Positions 1 to 8,193 of a DNA stretch of 35,230 nt are shown here, piece after piece (the stretch's first letter is position 1; every line of letters starts with the position of its first letter). This DNA is from Clostridia bacterium (GTDB lineage Bacteria > Bacillota > Clostridia > Oscillospirales > CAG-272): contig JAGBIA010000138.1 in NCBI GenBank assembly GCA_017935225.1, forward strand, positions 1-35,230. The letters are read 5' to 3'. Below the pieces are notes generated by a model. The model had not been told where the DNA came from, did no database searches, and was given only the letters and a program-made list of their open reading frames with translations. The position numbers and the translations under genes are program-made.

Positions 1-189
1 GAGCTATAATCACTTTCGAGCTATTCTTTCTTAGCTTCTTTTACTTTGTTGAGTATATATAACTCGTTTGACGAGATTTGCACTTGCTTTTGCTTTGTAC
101 TTATCTCTTGTTGTTCAATTTTCAATGACCGTTCGCTGCCTTTTTCGCGACAGCTTTAGTATTATACCACACCTTTTCGCCTTTGTCAA
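1..189 (-). promoter_or_regulatory. rRNA operon leader (rRNA gene lies beyond the left edge)
   Basis: Read on the minus strand, the stretch after the P2 promoter contains a CATTGAAAATTGAACAAC stretch. This resembles the (C)TTTGAAAACTGAACAA stretch found in the leaders and spacers of clostridial and bacillar rRNA operons. It is followed by an A-rich, gene-free region and a small hairpin (CTCG-TCAAA-CGAG), and runs off the window. With two consensus promoters in tandem just upstream, I infer that an rRNA operon starts left of base 1 and is transcribed leftward. No rRNA gene sequence is visible, so the identity rests on the leader and promoter pattern. Confidence 0.6.
161..189 (-). promoter_or_regulatory. 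Sigma-A promoter P2 of the presumed rRNA operon
   Basis: Minus strand: a perfect TTGACA (189-184), 17-bp spacer and perfect TATAAT (166-161). It reads into the rRNA-type leader. The spacer sequences of P1 and P2 are similar (both G/A-rich and ending GTGG), as if the promoters were duplicated. Confidence 0.75.
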
Positions 190-283
190 TACCTTTTTAA
201 AACTTTTTTCAAGTTTTTTCAAAGTTTTTTTCGGGACTTTAAGGTGCGCTATTTTACTCTCGTCTCCTCACGGCGACTCCACT

Positions 284-312
284 ATTCTACCACTTTTTTC
301 CCCGTTTGTCAA
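284..312 (-). promoter_or_regulatory. Sigma-A promoter P1 of the presumed rRNA operon
   Basis: Minus strand: -35 TTGACA (312-307), 17-bp spacer, -10 TAGAAT (289-284). It is the upstream member of a tandem pair 123 bp apart, an arrangement typical of rRNA operons. Confidence 0.7.
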
Positions 313-331
313 CACCTTTTTCATAAGTTTT

Positions 332-359
332 TTGGATTTGTAAATAATGCTCATATAAA
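332..359 (+). promoter_or_regulatory. Possible promoter of the DUF421 gene
   Basis: TTGGAT, 16 bp, TATAAA, about 70 bp before the DUF421 start. The match is modest in an A/T-rich stretch, so this is only a candidate. Confidence 0.25.
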
Positions 360-428
360 TCGACATTTTTCGCCGTATTTTTTAGCAAAAAGTTGCAAAG
401 ACTATAAAAAAACACCTAAGGAGCCATA

Positions 429-1103
429 ATGCTTACCGTTTTTTTACGTACTGCGATAATCTATTTTCTTTTAATATTAGCCATGCGGCTGATGGGAAAG
501 CGTCAGATCGGCGAGCTTGAGGTATCCGATCTTGTAACTACATTACTGATATCCGAGATCGCTTCCCTGCCCATAACCGAGCCAGAGCTACCGCTCACGC
601 ACGCAGTGATCCCGCTCGTGCTTCTATTATCATTCGAGGTCATCATCTCCTTTCTCGTGTCGCGCTTCCCGAGGTTGAAGTTTCTGACTGCAAGACCGTC
701 GACGCTCATCCGAAACGGCAAGATCTCGCAATCTGCGATGAAGAATGCGCGGATCTCTTTTGATGAGTTGTTCTGCGAGCTGAGAAATCAGGGGGTTTAC
801 GATCTTGACGAGATAGAATATGCGATCCTTGAGCAAAACGGGCGCATCACGGTGATACAAAAAGCCCGTTTTCGTCAGCCGTCAGCCGAGGATCTCGGTC
901 TTGAGGTGAAAGAAAACGGACTGTTTCACATTGTTATCGAGCACGGGCGGATCAACCACCACGGTATCGATCTTGTCGGAATACGCGAGAGCGATCTGCG
1001 GCGAGAACTGAAAAAGAAGAAGCTTGAGGTTTCGGACGTCTATCTTATGACGGTAAATGACGCGGGCAAGCGCACGGTCATACCAAAAAAGGAGGAAAAA
1101 TGA
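429..1103 (+). CDS. DUF421 (YetF/YrbG-like) membrane protein
   Basis: A 224-residue protein of the DUF421 family, widespread in spore formers and of unsettled biochemical role. The N-terminal ~90 residues hold three hydrophobic segments around the family signature MRLMGKRQIGELEVSDLV (residues ~20-37). The soluble C-terminal domain (~95-220) carries the typical motif FDELFCELRNQGVYDLDEIEYAILE. The start is supported by AAGGAG 6 nt upstream. The next gene begins inside its last codons (4-nt overlap, ATGA), so the two are translationally coupled. Family membership is secure; function is not known. Confidence 0.93.
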   Translation: MLTVFLRTAIIYFLLILAMRLMGKRQIGELEVSDLVTTLLISEIASLPITEPELPLTHAVIPLVLLLSFEVIISFLVSRFPRLKFLTARPSTLIRNGKISQSAMKNARISFDELFCELRNQGVYDLDEIEYAILEQNGRITVIQKARFRQPSAEDLGLEVKENGLFHIVIEHGRINHHGIDLVGIRESDLRRELKKKKLEVSDVYLMTVNDAGKRTVIPKKEEK

Positions 1104-1453
1104 GAGCTATCATCAGCGCAGTCATTCTGCTCTCGCTCTGCACGGCGCTCGTGATCGCAAACGCGATTGCATTGTGTGATATCCTCGGCGATATGGCAAA
1201 TCTGAGCACGGATATTTTAGAGTCCGGCGAGCAACCTTACAAACTCCGCGATCTCTTTACAGAAAAGCGCCCGCTTCTCGCTTTAAGCATCGAGAGCGAC
1301 GAGCTCGAGCGGTTGTGCGAGCTTATCGAGTCGCTGGTGAGTGCGTATGAATCAAAAGATAGCTCGCAGATCACAAAATACTGCAATCTTATTGCAGATC
1401 TGTGTCGCGAGCTATCGGGATTTGAAAAAATATCATTTGAGAGTGTCTTTTAA
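1100..1453 (+). CDS. DUF4363-like small membrane-anchored protein
   Basis: A 117-residue protein with one N-terminal hydrophobic segment (residues ~4-25) and a helical, acidic and leucine-rich remainder. It overlaps the DUF421 gene by 4 nt, with GGAGG just before ATG. DUF4363 proteins commonly sit directly after DUF421 in Clostridia, and the size and topology match; the assignment leans on that context. Its 3' end overlaps the convergent lipoprotein gene by 21 nt, and I see no separate terminator between them. Confidence 0.75.
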   Translation: MRAIISAVILLSLCTALVIANAIALCDILGDMANLSTDILESGEQPYKLRDLFTEKRPLLALSIESDELERLCELIESLVSAYESKDSSQITKYCNLIADLCRELSGFEKISFESVF

Positions 1454-2929
1454 TATAATGAAGCTTTCGTGGTATCTCTCGACGATCAGGAGTGAAAGAA
1501 TTCCGTAATAACTGTTCTTTCCCGAATATTCTGCCACCGTCTCGCTCCTGCTGCAAGTGGCACTCTCGGAATAGATCATATTTTCGGTCTTCTCGGAATG
1601 AGTTCCGTATTCTGCTATAGCGATCCGATCGATATTTCCGTCACCAAGCCGCGAACCCGAGAGAAGAAGTATCTCGTCGCTGTGATATATGATCGGCTCG
1701 TCGGAGCCGTCGTCGATGCGAACACGCCAAGTCTTTCCGTCCTTTGCAGTAGCGCTCACCCAGACCGTGCCGTCACGTCTCTCTGTATACACCGAGGAAA
1801 AGTCGGCTGTCTTATACAGTACGGGCAACGACATATCATTTCCCACATCGGTGGCAATATACGTGTGCGTTGTCGGGCAGTTGCGCTTTATATCGTCGAC
1901 CAAGGAATTCTTGACCGGGTAGAAGCATATCAGATCGCTCTTTGTTTTGTCGAGAGCGTCAGCAAAACCCAAGAGCATATTGAAATCTGTCTTTCCTGTG
2001 TTGTCAACAAAACCAAACGACAGCTCCACTCCGCTTTTAGAATACGAAAGCACTCTGTTTCCATCAAAGCGCACGTGCGCGGACTCTTTTGAAAGCTCCT
2101 CTCCGAGCTGTGTGGTGAAAATAGTTGCAGCAAGCGACAATCCGCAAAGGTCGGGCGCGCTCAGGACTATATTTCCGTCCTTTGACGCGATGCTTGCCGC
2201 ATTTCCGCCTTCGGCATCAAGAAGAAGCCAGATGCATCTGCTCGTTTGCGGGTCGTAGGAGTTTTCTTGTTTGTGGGAGAGCGTATAACCGCTGTATTTC
2301 TTTACGTATTTCGAGATAACGTCGGCGATCTCGTAGCTCTCCTTGCAGTAGGCAACGGTATATTCGTATATCGGATATCCGTTGAGTGTAAATTCATCGA
2401 TCTCGTGATCTGCATAGACCTCGAAGTGCGCATCCTTGCTCATTATCGCGGCATAGCTCGCGCCCGGAAGGATATCGCTCTCAAATTTATCGATCGCATC
2501 AATGGTTGCACTCTCTGTCCTTCCGCCGAGAACGATATATCCGCGGTCATAGCGGCAGATATAGTCACCTTGGCGCAAAGCAGAAAAATTCTCTTTTGTA
2601 ACAAGGCGCGAGGTGTAGCCGAGAAGTATCTCAAACGTACCCGAGACCGTCTGCTCGGAATCGTATTTAAGGAATGTCGCGATGCCCGTCTTTTCGGATA
2701 CGGCATCGGCAAGCAGTTGTGCGCGCGCAACAAGTTCAAAGCCCGAGCTTCTCGGGATCACCACGTAGATAGCACTTGCGAAGGGCTCACCGTCATCCTC
2801 GGGCGGCGAAGTCGAGACTATGAGCTGCTCGAACTTATCAAGTCCGCCGTCGTCCTTGCAGGAAGCGCAGGAGGTAAGGAAGCAGAACGCGAGCAATAAC
2901 GTTGTAACAAGGAATAAATACCGTCTCAT
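1433..2929 (-). CDS. Large lipoprotein with GH20b/GH67N-like repeats and a possibly degenerate nuclease-fold tail
   Basis: A 498-residue lipoprotein: signal peptide with lipobox LTSC, lipidated Cys21. Residues ~45-170 (ELVARAQLLADAVSEKTG, EILLGYTSRL, YIVLGGRTESATIDAIDKF) and ~180-290 (YPIYEYTVAY, ISKYVKKYSGYTL) look like two copies of the small alpha/beta domain that precedes some GH20/GH67/DUF4838 catalytic domains. The C-terminal ~200 residues recall the endonuclease/exonuclease/phosphatase fold in outline (FNMLLGFADAL, SDLICF, TERRDGTVW) but lack its usual catalytic Glu, His and Asp motifs. The ATG has AGGTGA upstream, 3 nt after the YigZ gene. It is probably surface-exposed. Domain calls are by eye and tentative. 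Confidence 0.75.
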   Translation of the reverse strand: MRRYLFLVTTLLLAFCFLTSCASCKDDGGLDKFEQLIVSTSPPEDDGEPFASAIYVVIPRSSGFELVARAQLLADAVSEKTGIATFLKYDSEQTVSGTFEILLGYTSRLVTKENFSALRQGDYICRYDRGYIVLGGRTESATIDAIDKFESDILPGASYAAIMSKDAHFEVYADHEIDEFTLNGYPIYEYTVAYCKESYEIADVISKYVKKYSGYTLSHKQENSYDPQTSRCIWLLLDAEGGNAASIASKDGNIVLSAPDLCGLSLAATIFTTQLGEELSKESAHVRFDGNRVLSYSKSGVELSFGFVDNTGKTDFNMLLGFADALDKTKSDLICFYPVKNSLVDDIKRNCPTTHTYIATDVGNDMSLPVLYKTADFSSVYTERRDGTVWVSATAKDGKTWRVRIDDGSDEPIIYHSDEILLLSGSRLGDGNIDRIAIAEYGTHSEKTENMIYSESATCSRSETVAEYSGKNSYYGILSLLIVERYHESFIILKDTLK

Positions 2930-2932
2930 ATC

Positions 2933-3562
2933 TCACCTGCAATCAAAGCGCTCGCCGACGAGCGTGGGGATATCCCTGCCAAAGCCTGCCTCGCTTATTC
3001 TCGTCAGCACCTTTTCGGCTTCGTCTCGCTTGAGCGCGAATTTCACGCAAACGTCAGCTCCGAAATCGGTGTCGTCGATGATCGCAGAGGCGGATGCGAG
3101 GATGTTTGAATACTTCTGGTACTCCGAGTATCCGCTTCTCAGCTCATAAACAAGATACGGCTCGTAGGTGACGATCTCTGCTCCCTCGATGGCAATTGCC
3201 GTCGAGTGCGAATACGCGCGAACAAGTCCGCCCGCGCCGAGCAGAATTCCGCCGAAATAGCGCGTTACCACCACGCAAACGTCGGAGACACCGCTCTTGC
3301 GGATAGTCTCGAGCATCGGCATTCCCGCAGTTCCCTGCGGCTCGCCGTCGTCCGAGTATCTTGCGATGATACCGCCTTTAATGAGATACGCAAAGCAGTT
3401 GTGCGTGGCGTCCGAATATTCTTTTTTCATCTGCTTGATAAAGGCAAGCGCCTCTTCCTCGCTCTCTACGTGCAAGGCGTGACCGATAAAGAGCGATCGC
3501 TTTTCTTCAAATTCCACGTGCGCCTCACGTTTTACCGTGGTGTACTGCTCTGCAAGCTGCAT
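2933..3562 (-). CDS. yigZ: YigZ/IMPACT family protein
   Basis: A 209-residue cytosolic protein of normal family length. The N-terminal UPF0029/Impact domain (~15-125) shows HNCFAYLI, the signature YSDDGEPQGTAGMPML and VTRYFGGILLGAGGLVRAYS. The C-terminal DUF1949-type domain (~140-205) has a ferredoxin-like fold in known members. Eukaryotic IMPACT modulates Gcn2; the bacterial role is unproven. The start ATG follows AGGAGATA. It lies 12 nt after the SGNH lipoprotein gene and 3 nt before the next lipoprotein, inside one long minus-strand run. Confidence 0.95.
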   Translation of the reverse strand: MQLAEQYTTVKREAHVEFEEKRSLFIGHALHVESEEEALAFIKQMKKEYSDATHNCFAYLIKGGIIARYSDDGEPQGTAGMPMLETIRKSGVSDVCVVVTRYFGGILLGAGGLVRAYSHSTAIAIEGAEIVTYEPYLVYELRSGYSEYQKYSNILASASAIIDDTDFGADVCVKFALKRDEAEKVLTRISEAGFGRDIPTLVGERFDCR

Positions 3563-3574
3563 ATTATCTCCTGA

Positions 3575-4807
3575 TCAGTTAAATTTTAAGATCTCGTAAT
3601 CAAATTCAAGCTCTCCCGTCTCGAGATAGCTTCCGAGTATATCCTTTGCCGCACTCATGTTGAGCGAGGACATTCCGTCGATATTCGGGATCTCGCCGTA
3701 TATCGAGCGGTAGATCATATGTGCACCAACAAGTCCCGCATAGACCGTGCTGTGTCCGTGTGCGTCGTCAACGCAAAGATCCCATTTGTCAACTCCCGTC
3801 TCGATAAGCGAGTTGAGCTCGCCGCGCCAATCGAGCACAGGGAGATCGGGACAAGCCTTCTGCGCAAGGCTGATAGGTCCTTCAAACTCGTTGTGCGCAG
3901 GAAAAATAACAAGCGTGGTATCCGAGCTGTCGCAGGCAGTCTTGAGCACCTTGAGATTACTTGCCTCACCGTCCGAGTAAAAACCGCAGATGAACACGCC
4001 GTCAAACTCGCCGCTCTCGATGCGCGCCATAAGTGCTTCGTCTGCAATATAGGTAGCGACCGTCGCGTATCCGCGAGAGATGGGGTTTACCGCAAGGCTT
4101 TTGTCGTTGACGTTCAGCATATCCGAGAGAACGTAGCCTATCTGCGACGAACCGATAAAGCTGTTGCCGAGAATGAGTATCTTTCCGTCAGCAAGATGCG
4201 AAAGTGAGCCGTCGGTGACCGCGCTCTTTGCCGTTATTGCAGAGAGCTGATAGAGCTTATCCGCGGCGTTCGCGTCAAGCTCGGTATAGGGCGCGGTGAG
4301 ATAAAGCTTGTAGCTTTCGTCGTCCTCTTTATATTCGTATTCAAAAACGTATCTGTATTCGACTTCCTTGCCCGTGCCGCGACTCTCGATCAGCTTGTTT
4401 ACGCTGAGCTGATTTCCGCTCGCCCTCGTGTAGTCTTCGACAAGCGTCCAGCCGTCGCTATCAGCATTCTCAAAACCGAAGCTACCGAGCTTTTCACCAT
4501 CGCGCGTAATCGTATACGCGTCGTTCTCGAGCGTAAGCGTCCAATCCTTCGGGAGCTGCAAATAGAGAGTTTTTCCCATTGTTCCTATCTCGAAGTGGAG
4601 CTTCTGATACTCCTTGGTCACGCGGCACTTGAGCTGCCAGTGCTTAGGTGTCTCGTCGCCCGCAGGCTTCTCGGTGGGTGTATCGGTCGACTCAGTCGGT
4701 GTATCCTTGGGCTCGGTCGCATCTGTGTCGGCAACTTCTTTGTTACATCCGACGAGTAAAAGCGCCGTAAGCGCGATAAAAACAAATATAGCAATAAATT
4801 TCTTCAT
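3575..4807 (-). CDS. Lipoprotein with SGNH-hydrolase-like domain
   Basis: A 410-residue lipoprotein: lipobox LVGC with Cys21, then a Thr/Glu/Pro/Asp-rich linker (~24-55) suited to spacing a domain from the membrane. Residues ~60-180 form a beta-rich domain. Residues ~207-370 resemble SGNH/GDSL esterases: block I ILGNSF (Ser216 as candidate nucleophile) and a C-terminal DDAHGHS (Asp347/His350) matching block V DxxH. The blocks II/III Gly and Asn are not obvious, so activity is unproven. The start overlaps the upstream gene by 4 nt, with GAGGAT upstream. Substrate unknown; deacylation of a surface glycan is one possibility. Confidence 0.82.
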   Translation of the reverse strand: MKKFIAIFVFIALTALLLVGCNKEVADTDATEPKDTPTESTDTPTEKPAGDETPKHWQLKCRVTKEYQKLHFEIGTMGKTLYLQLPKDWTLTLENDAYTITRDGEKLGSFGFENADSDGWTLVEDYTRASGNQLSVNKLIESRGTGKEVEYRYVFEYEYKEDDESYKLYLTAPYTELDANAADKLYQLSAITAKSAVTDGSLSHLADGKILILGNSFIGSSQIGYVLSDMLNVNDKSLAVNPISRGYATVATYIADEALMARIESGEFDGVFICGFYSDGEASNLKVLKTACDSSDTTLVIFPAHNEFEGPISLAQKACPDLPVLDWRGELNSLIETGVDKWDLCVDDAHGHSTVYAGLVGAHMIYRSIYGEIPNIDGMSSLNMSAAKDILGSYLETGELEFDYEILKFN

Positions 4808-5268
4808 AAAATATCCTCATACTTTTCTTCAAACTCCGCTACGTCGTCTTCACTGCTCATCCAGATTATCGCGTAGCATTTGGACATTCCAAGGCGGATG
4901 TAGGCTTCAAAGCGGTGGTTTCCGTCGTTGAGTGTCAGCTCGCCGTCCGCAAAGTTGATCATTATCGGCGGCAGGTCCTTTCCGTCCGAGATAGACGACA
5001 TAAGTGAAAGCACTTTTCGCTCAAAGCCGCCCTCGTTGACACGAAAGCGCATATTCTCCTCGGGTCCGCAACAGCGGCAAAGGAGCGAGGTCGGAAATTC
5101 TACAGGACCGATATAATATCTCTTCTGCAGAGAAAGTCCGTCCGAGAACGCCTTGTTATTCCCGTCGCTCAAAAGATACTCGTGTATCCACTCCTCAATT
5201 TTGTCCGCTCTTGCATACTCAAGAGCAGACGTGAGCGAGCCTACGTATCTGAGTTCAGTACTGTTCAT
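4804..5268 (-). CDS. Small ParB/sulfiredoxin-fold-like protein
   Basis: A 154-residue soluble protein. The clearest motif is LTLNDGNHRFEAYIRLG (~residues 111-127), which matches the DGNHR box of the ParB N-terminal/sulfiredoxin superfamily. It is preceded by LPPIMINFADG, equivalent to the family's leading strand. No DNA-binding HTH or C-terminal partition domain is present, so it is not a chromosome-partition ParB. Cys-Arg-Cys-Cys at ~64-67 is unusual. It overlaps hflX upstream (ATGA) and the SGNH lipoprotein downstream by 4 nt each, so it is translated with them. Function unknown. Confidence 0.8.
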   Translation of the reverse strand: MNSTELRYVGSLTSALEYARADKIEEWIHEYLLSDGNNKAFSDGLSLQKRYYIGPVEFPTSLLCRCCGPEENMRFRVNEGGFERKVLSLMSSISDGKDLPPIMINFADGELTLNDGNHRFEAYIRLGMSKCYAIIWMSSEDDVAEFEEKYEDIL

Positions 5269-6572
5269 TCTTCCCAGTCCTCCTTAGGCTCGGGCGCATC
5301 GTCGAGCGCGTATTTTTTCATCATTCCTCTCGCCTTAGCATCAGCAAGAGCCACAACGGTCATTCCGTCCGCACCGTATTCCACGTCCTCGACAGTCGCC
5401 ACGCGGTAGAGCGTATTGAGCGCGCCGCCGTCGGAATTCGGTATGAAATAGGTCACGCGGCGCTTTCCCTCGGTGACGATAGCTTCAAGCTTCGAGATAA
5501 GCGTATCCATTCCCTGACCCGTGAGAGCCGAGATATACGCGATATTGTCGGCATCCGACGAGCGACCTATCTCGCGAAGCTCGGCAAAGCCGCGGTCGCA
5601 CTTATTGAAAACGTAGAGCGTGGGCTTTCCGACCGCTCCAAGCTCGACGAGCAGATTTTCGGTGACCTCAAGTTGCTCGGAAAAGCGAGGATCGGACGCG
5701 TCAATGATTATCAAGAGGACGTCCGCCATACACGCCTCCTCAAGCGTCGAATGGAACGCGCTGACGAGGTGGTGGGGGAGCTTGTTGATAAATCCTACCG
5801 TGTCGGTCAGAAGCACGCTCTCGCCGCAAGGAAGCTCGTACTTTCTCGTCGTGGGGTCAAGCGTTGCAAAGAGCTTGTCCTCGGCAAGTATTCCCGCATA
5901 GGTCAGCGCGTTGAGAAGCGTGGATTTGCCCGCGTTGGTATATCCGACGATAGCTACCTGCACGATGCCGCTTCGGTCGCGCGAGGCGCGCATAGTTCTG
6001 CGGTTCTTTTCCATCTCGTCGATCTGCGCTTCAAGCGCGCGGATGCGGCGCTGAAGATGTCGTCTGTCGGTCTCAAGCTGGCTCTCTCCGGGGCCTCGCG
6101 TACCGATACCGCCGCCAAGACGCGAGAGCTCAGTTCCCTTACCCATAAGTCTCGGCGCGGTGTACTTGAGCTGTGCAAGCTCGACCTGAAGCTTTCCCTC
6201 TCCCGTAACTGCGTGGAGCGCGAAAATGTCGAGAATGAGCATCGAGCGGTCGATGACTCTGACCTTATCTCCCATTATATTTTCAAGGTTTCTTATCTGT
6301 GACGGGGAGAGCTCGCAGTCGAACACCACGAGATCCGCGTCGTTTATAGCACACAGATATGCAAGCTCAGCCGCCTTGCCGCTGCCGATCATAGTTTTGG
6401 CATCGGGAGCTTCCTTGTTCTGTGTAAGTCTTGCGATGCACTCGCCGCCCGCAGTTTTGAGCAAGCCCTCAAGCTCGTCCATACTGCGCTCGAGCGCATC
6501 CGTGTTCTCGCCCTTTTGTGCAAGTCCGACAAGCACCGCGCGGCTTGCTTCGGGCAATTCTCTTTCTGTCAT
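5265..6572 (-). CDS. hflX: Ribosome-associated GTPase HflX
   Basis: A 435-residue GTPase. HflX proteins bind and split stalled or hibernating 70S ribosomes using GTP. The N-terminal HflX domain (~20-195) ends in the family signature GGGIGTRGPGESQLETDRR (153-171). The G domain shows G1 GYTNAGKS (210-217), switch I FATLDPTTR, G3 DTVGF (257-261), G4 NKCD (323-326) and G5 ISA. The start has AAGGAGG 7 nt upstream. The 28-nt gap after the SIS gene contains no terminator, so it is probably co-transcribed with the sugar genes, although its role is housekeeping. Confidence 0.97.
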   Translation of the reverse strand: MTERELPEASRAVLVGLAQKGENTDALERSMDELEGLLKTAGGECIARLTQNKEAPDAKTMIGSGKAAELAYLCAINDADLVVFDCELSPSQIRNLENIMGDKVRVIDRSMLILDIFALHAVTGEGKLQVELAQLKYTAPRLMGKGTELSRLGGGIGTRGPGESQLETDRRHLQRRIRALEAQIDEMEKNRRTMRASRDRSGIVQVAIVGYTNAGKSTLLNALTYAGILAEDKLFATLDPTTRKYELPCGESVLLTDTVGFINKLPHHLVSAFHSTLEEACMADVLLIIIDASDPRFSEQLEVTENLLVELGAVGKPTLYVFNKCDRGFAELREIGRSSDADNIAYISALTGQGMDTLISKLEAIVTEGKRRVTYFIPNSDGGALNTLYRVATVEDVEYGADGMTVVALADAKARGMMKKYALDDAPEPKEDWEE

Positions 6573-6600
6573 ACAAACACCTCCTTAAAGGTAGTGTGGC

Positions 6601-7233
6601 TTATTTTGAGTAAAAATACTCCTCGACCTCGGCGCAGATAGCGTGATAGACGGGCAGGTGAAGCTCCTGTATCTTAAAGGTCTCGCTCTCGGGCACGCGG
6701 ATAGCAATATCCGAGAGAGTAGCAAGCTTGCCGCCGCCCTCGCCGCTCATTCCGATAACAGTCATTCCAAGTCCTCTTGCCACTCTTGCCGCCGCGGCTA
6801 CGTTCTTCGCGTTGCCCGACGTGCTAAGACCGATGAATATATCTCCCGCCTTTCCGAGTGCGAGAGTCGACTGCGCATAGGTAAGCTCGGGATCTACGTC
6901 ATTGTTAAACGCCGAGGAAAGCGCCGCGATCGTGGGCAGAGATATAGCCGAAAGTCCGCCCTGAAGCTTCGAGAGTGTCTCATCGTCAAGCTCTGCGCAC
7001 TTTTCTCTCATTTCTGCTTTTTTGCTCTCGTCGAGCGGTCTTTTCTTCAAAAATCCCTTCATCAGCTCGCCGACGATATGGTCACAATCGGCACAGCTAC
7101 CGCCGTTGCCGCAAAGAAGGAGCTTGCCGCCCTTCTCGTAACACGCGATTATCGCCTCGATCGCGCGCTTGATCTCGCTCTCGCACACAGCGAGCGCAGG
7201 GTATCTTTCTATCAATAATTCAAGATGCTTCAA
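6601..7233 (-). CDS. GmhA-like SIS-domain phosphosugar isomerase, TTG start
   Basis: About 210 residues when started at the TTG at 7233. That codon has GGGAGG 8 nt upstream and overlaps the ROK gene's stop (TTGA). An upstream in-frame extension to 7317 would lie inside the ROK gene and has no support. The SIS fold shows LLCGNGGSCADCDHIVGEL, the phosphate-binding loop GLSTSGNAKNV, a second GMSGEGGGKLA loop and FKIQELHLPVYHAICAEVEEYF, all as in sedoheptulose-7-phosphate isomerase GmhA. An insert of ~40 residues after KGF is longer than in E. coli GmhA. Coupling to a kinase and a mannosidase suggests a phosphosugar isomerase; the substrate is not determined. Confidence 0.9.
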   Translation of the reverse strand: MKHLELLIERYPALAVCESEIKRAIEAIIACYEKGGKLLLCGNGGSCADCDHIVGELMKGFLKKRPLDESKKAEMREKCAELDDETLSKLQGGLSAISLPTIAALSSAFNNDVDPELTYAQSTLALGKAGDIFIGLSTSGNAKNVAAAARVARGLGMTVIGMSGEGGGKLATLSDIAIRVPESETFKIQELHLPVYHAICAEVEEYFYSK

Positions 7234-8192
7234 AATATTCCCTCCCCGTAAAGCGCGACGGTTATCGCGCCGTAATCTCCGATCTGTTCGCCAAGCTCGG
7301 CACAAACGATCTCGCAACAGCTATACGAGGGCGCGAGAACCTCGCGCTTTATCACTCTGTCCGCCTCTTCCCAGAGCAGATCACGGCTTCTTGTGAAGAT
7401 ACTGCCAATAACTATTCTCTCGGGGTTGAGTATATCGATAACTATCGAAAGTCCGCGGCCGAGATACTCGCCGCAAAGTCTATAGACCTCAAGCGCGCAC
7501 TCGTCGCCATTTCTTGCCGCCTCGGCAACAGATTTCGCACTTATATCCGCCGCACTCATTCCCTTTTTGAAAAAGGATGGGAACTTTCCGCACTGCGCCA
7601 TCTCGCTCGCCTTCATATACGCAAGCTGAGCAATTCCGCCGCCGCTGCAAAAGCCTTCCCAAGAGCCAGCCTTGCCGTAGCCGACAGGTCCTATGGGCGA
7701 CAGACGGATATGTCCGACCTCGCCTGCGTTGCCGTTAGTGCCCGAATAGAGTCTGCCGCCGAGTATAAGTCCTGCGCCAAGCCCCGTGCCAAAGGTCATA
7801 AAGACCATATTCTGCACTCCTCTGCCCGCACCGAATCGCCATTCTGCGATAGCGCAAGCGTCTGCGTCATTCTGCAGATAAGCGTGCACGCCGTATCTCT
7901 CCTCAAGCACGCGCACGATCTCCACGTTATCCCAACCGGGCAGATTTGGGGGAGAAAGTATGATTCCCTTCTTTGAGTCCATCGGGTTTCCGCAGGAAAT
8001 TCCTATAGCGCACGGCTTCTCCTCGAGTATCGTGTCGGCAAGCGCGCAAAGGCGGTCGATCATCTCGTAAGGTCCTACGCTTCTGTCGGTAGGTATGCTC
8101 TCTCTGCCGCAAAAGCTCAGCTCTCCGTTCTCATATCTCGCTGTGATGACCGCACACTTCGTGCCTCCTATGTCAAATCCGAGTAAATACAT
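7230..8192 (-). CDS. ROK family sugar kinase
   Basis: A 320-residue cytosolic ROK protein without the N-terminal HTH of the repressor branch, so probably a hexose or N-acyl-hexosamine kinase. The phosphate-1 loop GFDIGGTK sits at ~5-12, the catalytic segment QNDADACAIAE includes the expected Asp, and TFGTGLGAGLILGG is the phosphate-2 loop. The usual zinc-binding CxCGxxGCxE motif after GEVGHI is absent: it is replaced by GYGKAGSWEGFCSGGGIAQ, a variant I recognise from related gut Firmicutes. AAGGAGG inside the end of the GH2 gene serves its ATG, one base after that gene's stop. Substrate may be mannose, given the neighbour. Confidence 0.92.
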   Translation of the reverse strand: MYLLGFDIGGTKCAVITARYENGELSFCGRESIPTDRSVGPYEMIDRLCALADTILEEKPCAIGISCGNPMDSKKGIILSPPNLPGWDNVEIVRVLEERYGVHAYLQNDADACAIAEWRFGAGRGVQNMVFMTFGTGLGAGLILGGRLYSGTNGNAGEVGHIRLSPIGPVGYGKAGSWEGFCSGGGIAQLAYMKASEMAQCGKFPSFFKKGMSAADISAKSVAEAARNGDECALEVYRLCGEYLGRGLSIVIDILNPERIVIGSIFTRSRDLLWEEADRVIKREVLAPSYSCCEIVCAELGEQIGDYGAITVALYGEGIF

Positions 8193-8193
8193 A

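Noticed and set aside
68-429. Short plus-strand frames before the DUF421 gene
   Set aside because: Low-complexity Phe/Ser/Leu peptides from T-rich DNA that overlap the minus-strand rRNA promoters and leader.
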